64,000 nt of DNA, taken from the NCBI GenBank assembly GCA_026874595.1, contig CM049306.1, positions 36,594,019 to 36,658,018 on the forward strand, in the 5' to 3' direction. Made by a program: the position numbers and the translations under genes. The DNA comes from Sipunculus nudus. Its lineage: Eukaryota; Annelida; Sipuncula; Golfingiida; Sipunculidae. The notes under the pieces are model-generated. The model had not been told where the DNA came from. It made no database searches and worked only from the letters and a program-made list of their open reading frames with translations. Below, piece by piece: positions 36,857 to 48,099 of the stretch (the first letter of the stretch is position 1; each line of letters starts with the position of its first letter).

Positions 36857-38794
36857 AAACTAGAATATGGGTAGTCAACAAGCGACTATGTGTATCCACC
36901 AAAATCAGAGTGGAACAGGTGAAGTGAGGCATGGATTGAGTGGCAAGGGGAAATAGGAGAGGTGTGTTGCATATTAGCATGGATATCTGCAGCTGAAAAG
37001 TGTATGTAGGTTGCGCCACCTACCACAAAATGCAGGAAGCTGTCCAAGTTGTATACAAAATTTTAGGCAGATAAGTCAAACCATAAGATGTATGCCAGTG
37101 ATTTTATCCCACAGCAGACAAACAGAAGGACTTGTGCAAAAATGGTGGCAGGAGGCGCCACCAATTTTGTGTATGATTAAGAGCTATGTGAAATCTATAC
37201 ACATGCAAAATTTCAGGGGGATATGTCCAACCAGTCTGAGATATAAGCCTGAATGTCTGCAGGGTTAACATAAATGTAGGTGGCGCCACCGGTCATAAAA
37301 TCAAGAAAGCTGTTCAGGATGTATAAACCTGCAATATTTTAGGCAGATAAGTCAAACCACTGCTGAGATATAAGTGATTTTATCCCACGGCAGATAAACA
37401 GACGGATGCTGTGCAAAAATGGTTGCAGGTGGCACCACCAGTTTTGTGTTTGATAAAGAGCTTTGTGAGATCTATACACATGCAAATTTTCAGGAAGATA
37501 CGTCAAACCAGTCCTGAGATATAAGCCTGGATGTCCGCAGCATGAACGTGATTGTAGATGGCACAGGAGGCGGAACCCGGTCAAAAACATTTTATCCGCA
37601 AAACTTTGTTTTGGCCGATACAATTATCATATCTTAATTGGATCAGCAAAAAAAGTTTTGCAGTTACTATATTGTTGACTGGGTTCCACTGCGTTCGTTT
37701 CTGGAGAACTCCTCTGAGACTCCTGGACTGATTTTTATGAAACTTACACCAATTATCGGGTCACATGTGAACTGCTGCCTAACCAATTGGCATTGACCTG
37801 TCCTCTGACCTTTCCTTTCTCCAGAGCGTCCATCTGTGTGTCTGTTTTGATACATTAACCCACATATCTTCGGACTCGTTTGACCAATCAGGAAAAAAAT
37901 TTGGTACAAATGTGGCCCATGGATAGCTTTATAACATACACAAAAAATGGTGGCACCACCCACAACCATTTTTGCACAGTGTCTATCTGTACCTCTGCTT
38001 TGGGCTAAAATCACTCGTATCTCTTCAGTGGTTTGACTAATTCACCTGAAATTCCGCTGTGTATACATCCTGGATAGCTTTCTTGATTTAATGACAGGTG
38101 CCACCACCTACATTCACGTTCATGCTGCAGACATCCATGCTTATATCTCCGGACTGATTGGATGTATCTTCCGGAAAATTTGCATGTGTTTAGATCTCAC
38201 ATTGCTCTTTATAAACAAGAAACTGGTCATGCCACCTGCAACCATTTTTGCACAGCGTCCATCTGTTTGACTGCTGTGGGAAAAAATCACTCACATCTCG
38301 GGAGTGGTTTGACTTTTTCAACTGAAATTTTGAATGTGTATACATCTTTAATAGTTTCTCTTTCAAATTACAGGTGGCGCCACCTACATTCACTTTTATG
38401 CTGCAGATATCCATGCTAATATCTCCAGACTGGTTTGACATATCTTCGTGAAGTTTTGCATGTGTTTGGATCTCAAATAGCTCATTATCATACAAGAAAC
38501 TGGTGGCGCCACCTGCAACCATTTTTGCTAGCATCCATCTGTTTGTCTGCTAATGGATAAAATCACTCATATCTTTGCAGTGGTTTGACTTTCCCAACTG
38601 AAATTTTGAATGTGTATACATCTTGGATAGGTGGCGCCACCTTCAATCATGTTTATGTGGCAGACATCCATGCTAATATGTAACACATCTAACTCTGTTT
38701 CCCCTTGCCGCTCAATCCATGCCTCACTTCTTCCGTCCTACTCTGATTTTGGCGAATACACACAGTCCCTTGTTGACTATCCATATTCTAGTTT
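36857..38794. mobile_element. Tail-to-tail pair of palindrome-module elements (foldback-like)
   Basis: The outer ~150 bases are inverted repeats: AAACTAGAATATGGGTAGTC at the left, and the right end complements to AAACTAGAATATGGATAGTC. Each arm then carries tandem ~110-250-bp modules with GGTGGCGCCACC or variants (for example 37278, 37427, 38370, 38508, 38632), TTGTGCAAAAATGG (or its complement) and TTTTATCCCA(A/C). The left arm ends at about 37630 with TTTGTTTTGGCCGATACAATTAT, the same tail as at 62520; the right arm reads in the opposite sense from about 37660. No transposase. Confidence 0.75.
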
Positions 38795-39101
38795 CTCCAT
38801 GATTTTAACTAAAAAGATTGACAGCAACCATTACCTTTTTCATAGGGCAACCTTGCCAAAAATCATTTTGGCCAATTGGCAGGTGTTTTTTGTCTTACAC
38901 ACCCAATAACTGGTCAATGATCCCTTGTTTTAATGTAGCATTAATTTTGTTTCATTTATATAAAGCATATCAATAAGGATGTATGACTGCAACATTGGAT
39001 AAAACATACTTTGTTTGTACTGATCAGATCACAAAATCCCACTGGGTGTGTATCAACTTTACAGTCAGTGTATTTTATATTTTACAGATACAAAAGACAA
39101 A

Positions 39102-39230
39102 ATGAAGGCCCTTATTTTGGTTGGAGGGTATGGCACCCGACTACGACCTTTGACCCTGAGTCGACCTAAGCCATTGGTGGAGTTCGGCAATAAACCCATG
39201 TTGATGCATCAGGTGGAGGCACTGGTAGCA
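39102..39230 (+). CDS. GMPPB: GMPPB coding exon 1 (residues 1-43)
   Basis: Contains the nucleotide-binding signature [11 protein letters not shown] and the PKPLVEF segment. The donor is GCA|GTAAGT, phase 0. A strong acceptor (TTTTACAG) ends at 39087, only 14 bases before the ATG, so the physical exon begins at 39088 and at least one upstream exon must exist. Confidence 0.95.
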
Positions 39231-42200
39231 GTAAGTCATCTTTAGCATCTTCAGTTTTCTTTTTTGATATTTTTTGATGAACGGAACTATTAGTAGTAGG
39301 AATTGGTTATAATCATAATGGATGATTGAAAATTTAAAATGACCAATTATCAATCGATTATTTTATTTACTTTATTATTTCCTTAAAATGTGCTAAACAC
39401 TAGTACCAAAAATATTGATCCCCAGTAAAAAGTCTGACGTACATTGATATTCACGATGGAACCAACAGTCCAACTCATCATAGGTTGACATGCCATCTGA
39501 CAATTGTTGGCTGCACAAGGTTTTGTTTAAATACTGTTGGTGACTTTATGTTTTTATATATCTGACAGGATTAGATTCTTTGCATGTGTAAACATAATTG
39601 CTTTTATTTGATTATGCAAAAATGCAATTGATGTAATTGATTTTGAAAAAAAACAACCAACCATCGATATAATCGATTAACCGGCACACCGCTAGTAACT
39701 ACTTAACCACTATTGCTGACTTAACTAATTGTCTATGTATTGTTCGTCTGCTAAACTCGTATCATTTTGGGACTACATGACAGGGTGGCAGGGCAAGCTT
39801 CCTCTCATTTCATATCATGATGTCCTAGAGAATAATAATATGGAAATTTATTTTTTTTATTTCAAGAATTCAAAATGTTATTTAGAGATCTTGAGATTTT
39901 ATTTGGAAATAAGGATATAATTATTGCAAGATAACAAAAAAAGATGATTTCCAAATAACAGAATATGATTTCAAGATTGAGAGATATGATCAGATAAGAT
40001 TTAGTGATAATGAAATATTATCTTGAGATCATGAAATACAAAAGAATCCTGTGTTCTAAATCAGCCACCCTAATATATCAGGCACAAATACCTTTCTCTT
40101 GTAACTGTGTCATCTGGATTGATGTTGCTGTTTCAGGCTGGTGTTAAGCATATTGTTCTGGCTGTGAGCTACAGGGCAGAGCTGCTGGAACAGGAGATGA
40201 AAGCACAGGAACAGAGGGTGAGCTGTCTAGGTGAACAGACGTTTCAGACACGGACTAGGACATTCCAGACTAGGGCGTTTCAGACAGGTCTTTTTGCAAG
40301 GGAGGATATTTCGGACAGATCAGTATTATTACTAGAAAATGACCTTTTGTTAGGATAATTGTTAGTGTATCAATGTACCCATATGTTAAATTATATAATA
40401 TTATTTTGCCTCAAAAATATTGGGATTGATTGGGGGTTCATTTTGTGGTATTTGTAGGCAAAAAGATACAGTATTTTATCAGTCAGTTTTTATAGGGAAG
40501 CAAACTGTGAAAACAGAATAGAGTGAACCAGTGACAAGAGAACATTGTGTTAACTAAAACTATGAAAACTATAAAAAAATAATAATCATGCACTAATATT
40601 TATGCTCATTCTATGAAATGATAAATTAGTGATGGTGTTATTCATGGATATTTATTTTAACAGTTTCACAAATACAGTATCAATTATCCACTTCCTAAAA
40701 TAATATATAAATATAACATATAAAAAAATAGAATGATGCACATCGATAATCCACACCTTTATAATTTCACATAGGCATATTACAGTTTTCAACACCTTTA
40801 AACTATATATGAATACAATGTATAAAATATGTAATAATGTTGCACAAATAAAATTTTTCATTCCCTGAAAATCCCCATAAAAGGTTCATAGGTTCTGTCA
40901 TGGTGTTGTAATAATTTCAGAAAGTTTTTTATGGAACACATGGGTACATATGGGTACATTGATACACTAAAAATGATAATAACAAAAGGTCATTTTCTAG
41001 TATTAATATTGATCTGTCTGAAACGTCCTCCCTTGCAAAAAGGCCTGTCCAAAACGTCCTAGTCCGGATCGTCCTTGTCCGAGACATCCTACATTCAGCT
41101 GTCTGCAGTCATAGTAATTACATACATCTACATGCATCAGAATTGGTCAAATAATTACTTAGATTAGCATTTGTGCAAACTCATTTTTAAGTGAACTAAA
41201 GGACAGAATCTGCAGAATTAGTCAGCTTAGTTATATTTAGTTGCATGATCATTTAGTTAAAATCATTGTTTATTTTTGTCTCGTCTCATCCAGTTATGAG
41301 AAACATAATCATGGATTTAAATCTGGTTGTCCTATGTAGCTCATCAAGAGAGCATGAGTTATAAACATCAGTATCACAATTATCTTAAGTGCTTTGTAAT
41401 TTGATAACAGGAATTAAGAGTGGTACATATATTTTTAACATACCATATCTTTTTGCACACGGATCCTTTGTAATATTATGAATGTATTTTACAGTTGGGG
41501 ATAAAAATCACTATATCACATGAGAAAGAGCCACTTGGGACAGGTATGGTGACTTTTTTCATTTATGATGTGACATTTAACATTTAACAATTAAGTATAT
41601 ATCTTTAAATGATTATGATTTGAGAAAGCAGAAAGCTTTCAGTCTCTTTTGATTGTGAGAATTTTGTTACAAATTTCATACTCAGCCTTTAGTATTAATG
41701 TTACTATTTAAAAATATATAGAATCATAATTTTTTTGCTGTTTATCCTAAAACTTTAATCAGTAAATCAGTATATAGTATGGGTAGTGAAAATGTTTATG
41801 GGTAAAGTATGCTTAATTTAGTAAATTTAATCACTTGAAAAATCAGGTTCAGTGGGGGTCACAGTTAGTTTGAGTCATTGTTAATTAAGATCCAGTAAAG
41901 TATTCAGGTAAACCTTACATAATGATGTTTACCATGACTGTATGCAGTGTAACATGCATGGTGTACTACCTACAGCTGGCCCACTAGCACTGGCCCGGGA
42001 GCTCCTCACACAAGACAGTGAGCCATTCTTTGTTTTGAACAGCGACATCATATGTGACTTTCCATTTGACGAGATGATTGCATTCCATAAGCATCATGGG
42101 AAGGAAGGAACAATTGTTGTAAGTGGAGAATTTAAAAATATACATTACAAATTTGTAATAAATTTGAGGATCATCCATGTGGTTGTTTTATTGTATCAGT

Positions 42201-45200
42201 TAGAGACTGTACATATCTGTCAAGTTTTGCCACAGTTATTCCTATTCCAAAGAAAGTAATTGTAATATGCCGTCCACAATGGGTCACAGTATGTAATATG
42301 CAGTGACCATCTGTCTGTTCATCTGTCCCTCTTAGTGTTTGTCTATATCCTTTAGTGTCACTGCTGTAACTTACAATCAATTTGATAATTTGATGGAATT
42401 CAGTGAAATTTACTAAATATTCACTGTTAAAGTTTCTCACCTGAGTTTGATTTAAAGCAGTAGTCATACATATTCATGAGGCCAGAGGTCACCAGGTATT
42501 TGTGTGGTGTCACTGCAATAACTTACCAGAAAAAGATGAATATTAACCAACAAATTTCTTTCCTTAGTTTGATTCACAGAAAATTCACATATATGTAATG
42601 AGGTCAGAGGTCACAAGATGTTCTATGGGCATTTTATGCGCTCTTGTGTTTCTCTTATTTTATACTGAATATTGCAGTATTTAGTTAACATTTTGTGGTA
42701 ACCATCTGAACCACTTATATTATTTATACTATTTTCTGGGTTTTGTTTGACATACATGTGCTAATGTTGGCCATATATTGGGCTTGTAAACCTTACTTGA
42801 GTCATGATACAGGCCATACTGGGAAATGTACTGCAAAGGTCACCCATCCTGTTTCATTGATATTGTGATAAACAGCTGATTAATCTTAACATTAGGCTGC
42901 AGTATAACACGATATAATACATGTGAACTCGCACACCAAACAAAATCCTTCTCTAAGGTAATGATTCATTTCCTGTATCATGCTCAAGTTGGCTATCGAC
43001 CAATTACCTATGCGGGAGATGCTTGCATTCATGCAGTCAGAAATTCTGCAAACAAGCAAAGAATTTAACCAATAAGCTGAGTTAAAACAGAATTTTCTTG
43101 CACATGGTTGGTATTGTTAGAAAGTATTCTAAAAGGGCTAATGATTGGTCTTGTTTATGTCAAGTGACAGCTTGTACTTAAAGCCTTGTAAAAAATAATG
43201 AAAATATTTGCTCTCATAGAGCACTATAGTGCAGTCCTACTTACAGGATGTAAAGGCACTTTTGATGCTGGTAATGTCAGAATCCAAATATCATTATATT
43301 AACATATAACATAATTGCCTATGAAAAAAAAAATATTAATAGATTTTACATAAAATGAGCCCAATTCCTGGAGGAAAAACATATTTTCTATTTATTTTTC
43401 CACAAAAAACATGAGGTAGTGTGATTTGTTCAAAAACTATTGGTACATCTATGAGCACTGTCAACTTGGCAGTGATGTCACACACTGGGAAATCCCCTGT
43501 GACAAAAAATTATAGATTTCAGTAAAAGCACAGTATTTCTGCTACTGTCAGTCCCAGATTTTCAGGAGAGAATAAAAACAACATGCATGACTAAATCTGA
43601 GTTGTTGATAAAATTCAGTCCATGATGTCACATCCAGTCTGGGATCTGGATAAAATCCTCCATTCACACAACAATTGCAAGTGGAATATGTTTACTTAAC
43701 CTAAAATATTGTGGCAATCACATATTTAGGAACTTATGGTGTCTTTTAATTTGAACAGGTTACCAAAGTGGAAGAACCCTCCAAGTATGGTGTGGTTGTA
43801 TACAATGCAGAAACAGGCAGCATCAAACAGTTTGTGGAGAAGCCACAGGAATTTGTATCTAACAAAATCAATGCTGGAATGTATATATTCTCACCAGCCA
43901 TTCTTAATAGAATACAGGTAAGTCTTGAAGGAAATATTTAAGTCTCCAAGTGTGGTCCCTCCTCCAAAATTTCAGTTCCAGTGTGTTGAAGTCCAACCAT
44001 TATACCAGATTCTTATTATAAATCTGAAGTACAGTATGCTTGCTGGTAAAATAATTTTGTCTTAAAGTTAGGCCAAACTGTTTTGATATGTTACATTTAT
44101 ACATGTATAAAATTTTAAATACAGAAATGCACACTTAAGCAAATAGGTAAACCACAAACTATTAATAAATATTGCAATGACAATGAAGGGTTATTAGTTT
44201 CACCAAATTTGTGAGTTTTTGACATTTGTTATATTTGACAGTCGGTATTACTGGTATTAATAAATATTCTTCAGTGCTTTGAATTATTGTCTCACATTGT
44301 TTATATATCAGGCATGCAAAATTTAAGGATATTGCCTTGTTTTGAGAAATGTTGGTAATTTCATTCTGGGAAATTCAGTAATATTTTCAATTATTTTTAC
44401 TTTATTTGTCAATCCAAAGTTCCACAATCATCAGCATTTCAACAAACAAAACAAACAATTTTTTTTTGTGTACTACATTTTTTAAGCTGTTGTAGATGGA
44501 ATGTGAAAATGCAATGAATGAAGTTTATATTTGAAAATCATCTGGGGCAATTATTCAGTAGAAAAATTAAACATGTTTATGTTCATAATATGTAAAAAAA
44601 AAATTTAAAAATCTTTTTATCTGTTCAAACCAGCTGAAGCCAACTTCCATAGAAAAAGAAGTGTTTCCAAATATGGCAGAAGATGGTAATTTGTATGCAA
44701 TGGAACTGAAAGGCAAGTACCCATCTTTTGTGCGTTATATAACTTTATATAACTACTGTTTCCCACCATATAATAGATATAAACCCCAGGGAATAAATTA
44801 CCCTGTCTCATGTATTTAATATATCTTCTGATCTGATCTATCTGATCAACTTGTGATCCATTTTGTTTTGTATGATATTACAATGCTAGGGATATGAATT
44901 TTTTGTTGGGTTTGAATACAAGAAAGAACATTTTATTTCATGACTGATCAGAAGTATATAAAAATATGTGATGACAACTTTGATCCTAAGTTCTCAAGGA
45001 CTGAAAAATATATGAGAAATTATCTTTTTTAACAATGACCTTTTATGCTGAAATAAAATAAATATACTGGTAGTAAGTACCAGTTGCAACCATTACCTTC
45101 CAGTATATACATTTTTCTTGATGATCCAAACATTTCTTAAGACAGTATACTTGTTTGGTTTAAAAAGTGATCAGGTATACAAGTTTCATTTATATAACTA

Positions 45201-48099
45201 AATATGATATAACACCCCTACTTTGTAGAAAAATGATAACATGTTTCTCTATATGATTCAGACACTAATAAACCAAGCTACTCAGAAAATATTATAGTTC
45301 CAAACTATAAAAGAAATTTGGACAACATGTTTACAGTGTTTGCGTGCTAATATCAAATCAAATGTGCATCAGTTAACTAATGCTTATGTACAAATCTCAC
45401 TTTAGTTTCAATAAAATGTGTGAATGTTTATTTTCGTATTTTAATAAATGTATAAATGATAAAATTTTAGGGGAATAAGACATAGATGACATAAGTTTGG
45501 TTGTATCATTTACTGTTATAAATAATATACCTACCGGTAGTGTTTGCTGACTTAATAAGGGGCAGGTGCCAGTCTATGGTTGTGTTAACAGATGTATCAC
45601 ACTTCTGCCTTATGTCTTTTCTTCCTTAAACAAACCTCTTCCAGTTAGGCAATGTGGGACAGCTAGGACTACTTTTCTCTACTGTCAAACTGTTTAGATA
45701 TAAATTTGTTTAATTTCCAAGGAAACATCTTCTGTTTATATTTCACATGTGTATGCTTACAAAAAATTACTTTTATATCAAATCCTTACTTTATAAAACA
45801 CCCATGTGTACTTAATTTGCCGTGAAATGATTCTAATCCATCATATTTGAGCAGACTACATAACCCTCTTCACTTTTACTAACACTGTTGATGATTGTAG
45901 AAGCCGTGGTGCATTGTGGGAATCAGATTGTGATGCCCATAAACCCTAAACAGCAGAGTCGTACTCTTTAGAGTCTGAGTCTGTGCAGTGTGCACATGTA
46001 TATTATAATGAATTGTGAATTTTTTTAGGTTTCTGGATGGATGTAGGACAACCAAAAGACTTTTTGACTGGCATGTGTATGTTCCTAAACTCCCTGTCAC
46101 AGAAATCTCCAGAGACACTGTATGAAGGGCCTGGTGTCGTAGGCAGTGTTCTTGTTGTAAGTACTGTGTACATTTTCAAAACAACCATACTTCATAGATA
46201 CTGTTTATGATGTAATTTTTTTTCGTGATATATGGCTAGTTCAATTTTTGCAGTGATGGAAAGCACTGAGTGATCGCTGATGCCTCCCACAACACCCACA
46301 ACTGAGTTATAATTGGGCTTCAGCTACGGAGTGTATGACCTTGGCAATAAGATCAAGGTCTAAAATAAATATCAGGTGCATATCTGTGAACCAGGACTGA
46401 TATTATGCTCAATTTTCAGCTTTGAAAATCATCCATATTGTAGACCTAGCACAAATAGAGAATGGCAGAAAAATAATTTGAAATTGATCATTTTGCAATA
46501 AGTAGAGCCTCCGACAAAAAAAAATATTTATCCAAATATGTATACAGAAATAAACTCTTAAACCTGTATATGCCTTCTTGTTCCATGAGGGTAGGCTTAA
46601 ATATTTATTATAGTGTTTTTCCTGAAGTCTTAAAGCTCAGAATCAATCTGAACTAATTCAACACATTATGACACTGTTTTATGATACAATACATATAAAG
46701 TATATTATAGTTAAGATTTGAAGTAAATGGTCTTTTTAGCTTTTATAATTATTACCAAACTTCTGACTCAGTTTATTAAAAAAAAATTATGAAATTTTAT
46801 TTTCAAACAATAAGTCATTCAGATGCCATTCATATAGATTATAACCAGGGATGTTTTAACTTCATGGTTTATATGGTATTTAGACAGATATAGTCATTAT
46901 GTAGGCTGATATTAGTCAGTCAGACATTGCAACCACTTGTAGTCACATGATCTCTGTGGTCATCTGACAAAAAAACCCTCCCCTGAGTCATCGTCAAACA
47001 TGGCAGACTGCTGACAAAGATCCAGTGATACTGTCAAAAGCTACAGTTACAAACAGTACAAGTACCTGGGTTTAGGGTTTTACTAACATTTAAGATTACA
47101 AGGATGTGGAAACTGTGGAATTAAAATAATTTTAATTCATGGACACAAGTGTTTTAAGGGCTAATAATAAAACAAAACAAGAAATCATTTGTTAAATCAA
47201 TTGTTTTTGTTTTTAGGACCCAAGTGCCAAAATTGGAAAGGATTGCCGAATAGGACCAAATGTTACCATAGGCCCAGATGTAGTGATCCATGACGGTGTG
47301 TGTATATCAAGGTGTACAGTACTCAGAGGTGCTGTTATCAAATCTCACGCGTGGCTCAACTCCTGTATCATTGGCTGGAACTCAAGAGTAGGACAATGGG
47401 TTAGTATAAAGTGGCATGTATTAACGGTCTTCCAAAAGTACTGAAGAACTCGCTATTTTGTGAAACTCAAAATTAGCAAAATAACATTGACCAACCTTAT
47501 GGGCAGTTGTTATTTTCATGAATAGAATGTTAATTTTTTTTTATTGAATTGAAATTAAAAGAAATTTATTATATCAACAAAGCCAACACTGACAACGGAG
47601 GAATGATCAATCTAGTAAAGCATTTAATTGTGTTAACACAAACCAGCACTGCAGGGTGCATGGTCCCCACATAATTAGTGTGCAAATATACTCTCACAAT
47701 TAATGCAATTTTTGTGAGCATAATATTTTCACGAATCAAGGCGCAATTGCAAAATTTTTACAAATTATGCATAAGCTCCTAATTATTAGCTAATATTGAT
47801 CTAATATTTCTTATTTTTTGTATCAAACCATTAATGCCAAATAAAGGTGTAAGTTTACCTTGCAATATAATTTGTAATAGAAAGTCAAATTTTATAAGTA
47901 CATTGTAATGTGTGGTTTTGGTTTTATGACAACCACTTTTACCAATGACATTTTTCTTTCATTGCAGGCAAGAATGGAGAATGTCACAGTGCTAGGAGAG
48001 GATGTAGAAGTAAAAGATGAGCTGTATATCAATGGTGGTCGTATTTTACCACACAAGTCTATAGGCAGCTCAGTTCCTGACCCACAGATCATCATGTGA
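39102..48099 (+). CDS. GMPPB: GMPPB: mannose-1-phosphate guanylyltransferase catalytic subunit beta, nine coding exons
   Basis: Cytosolic enzyme that makes GDP-mannose from mannose-1-phosphate and GTP, the mannose donor for N-glycans, GPI anchors and O-mannosylation. Exons: 39102-39230, 40137-40217, 41495-41543, 41976-42118, 43759-43917, 44634-44712, 46029-46156, 47217-47399, 47968-48099. They join without frameshift into 360 codons plus TGA, the usual length of animal GMPPB. The N-terminal nucleotidyltransferase domain has [11 protein letters not shown] at residues 8-18, PKPLVEF at 22-28, [12 protein letters not shown] at 82-93, the metal-binding FVLNSD ending at D110, FVEKP at 159-163, NAG at 172-174 and [10 protein letters not shown] at 215-224 with D218. 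Hexapeptide repeats of the left-handed beta-helix domain run from about residue 257 ([20 protein letters not shown]), and the protein ends in PQIIM like its homologues. Identification is by recognised family sequence. The ATG at 39102 is chosen because most homologues start there; an in-frame upstream extension is possible (see 34516). Confidence 0.97.
39291..39694 (+). mobile_element. hAT-like short element in GMPPB intron 1
   Basis: The left end TAGTAGTAGGAATTGG and the right end (read as its complement TAGCGGTGTGCCGG) form imperfect terminal inverted repeats, with a further inverted block around ATCGATTATAT. The flanking octamers GGAACTAT and GTAACTAC match at 6 of 8. It is related to the elements at 48825-49506 and 13765-15377. 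No coding capacity. Confidence 0.6.
40137..40217 (+). CDS. GMPPB: GMPPB coding exon 2 (residues 44-70)
   Basis: Encodes [17 protein letters not shown] and the EMKAQEQR helix. The acceptor is TGTTTCAG; the donor AGG|GTGAGC is phase 0. A transposon lies within a few bases of this donor (see 40229-41096). Confidence 0.95.
40229..41096. mobile_element. 868-bp inverted-repeat element in GMPPB intron 2
   Basis: The two ends are reverse complements over roughly 140 bases: the left arm 40236-40375 matches the right arm 40955-41090, with shared blocks such as TTTTTGCAAGGGAGGA, CTAGAAAATGACCTTTTGTTA and GTGTATCAATGTACCCATATG (or their complements). The outer parts hold tandem GTTTCAGACA / GGACTAGGAC sub-repeats. 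AGCTGTCT flanks the element at 40221-40228 and 41097-41104, an 8-bp direct repeat consistent with a target-site duplication of hAT type. No transposase frame is seen inside, so it is non-autonomous. Confidence 0.8.
41495..41543 (+). CDS. GMPPB: GMPPB coding exon 3 (residues 71-86 plus the first base of codon 87)
   Basis: 49-base micro-exon encoding [16 protein letters not shown]. The acceptor is TTTTACAG; the donor ACAG|GTATGG leaves phase 1, matching the CT at the start of exon 4. Too short to appear as a stand-alone reading frame; found by homology and phase. Confidence 0.94.
41976..42118 (+). CDS. GMPPB: GMPPB coding exon 4 (residues 87-134)
   Basis: Encodes [11 protein letters not shown], the metal-binding FVLNSD (D110) with the following CDFPFDEM, and [10 protein letters not shown]. 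The acceptor is CTACAG; the donor GTT|GTAAGT is phase 0. Confidence 0.95.
42285..42640. repeat. Diverged two-unit repeat in GMPPB intron 4
   Basis: Two similar stretches of about 150 bases each contain GTGTCACTGC(T/A)(G/A)TAACTTAC, then a TTTGATT segment, a CATATAT-like stretch, and finally ATGAGG(C/T)CAGAGGTCAC. Ancient dispersed or tandem repeat; no coding content. Confidence 0.45.
43759..43917 (+). CDS. GMPPB: GMPPB coding exon 5 (residues 135-187)
   Basis: Encodes [14 protein letters not shown], the substrate-binding FVEKP (159-163) and [12 protein letters not shown]. The acceptor is TTGAACAG; the donor CAG|GTAAGT is phase 0. Confidence 0.95.
44634..44712 (+). CDS. GMPPB: GMPPB coding exon 6 (residues 188-213 plus the first base of codon 214), GC donor
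   Basis: Encodes [12 protein letters not shown] and LYAMELK. The acceptor is AAACCAG. To join the conserved GFWMD motif of exon 7 in frame, the exon must end AAAG|GCAAGT, a non-canonical GC-AG intron whose remaining donor positions are consensus. Confidence 0.92.
46029..46156 (+). CDS. GMPPB: GMPPB coding exon 7 (residues 214-256)
   Basis: Completes G214 and encodes [16 protein letters not shown] (catalytic D218) and the linker [10 protein letters not shown] leading to the beta-helix domain. The acceptor is TTTTTTAG; the donor GTT|GTAAGT is phase 0. Confidence 0.95.
47217..47399 (+). CDS. GMPPB: GMPPB coding exon 8 (residues 257-317), beta-helix domain
   Basis: Encodes hexapeptide repeats ([18 protein letters not shown]), [11 protein letters not shown] and [13 protein letters not shown]. 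The acceptor is TTTTTAG; the donor TGG|GTTAGT is phase 0. Confidence 0.95.
47968..48099 (+). CDS. GMPPB: GMPPB coding exon 9 (residues 318-360 and stop)
   Basis: Encodes [13 protein letters not shown], the conserved DELYINGG and LPHKSIG segments and the C-terminal PQIIM, then TGA at 48097-48099. The acceptor is CATTGCAG. Confidence 0.96.
   Translation, partial: ARMENVTVLGEDVEVKDELYINGGRILPHKSIGSSVPDPQIIM

Noticed and set aside
41942-42259. 105-codon open frame as a separate gene
   Set aside because: It is GMPPB exon 4 read through into both flanking introns.
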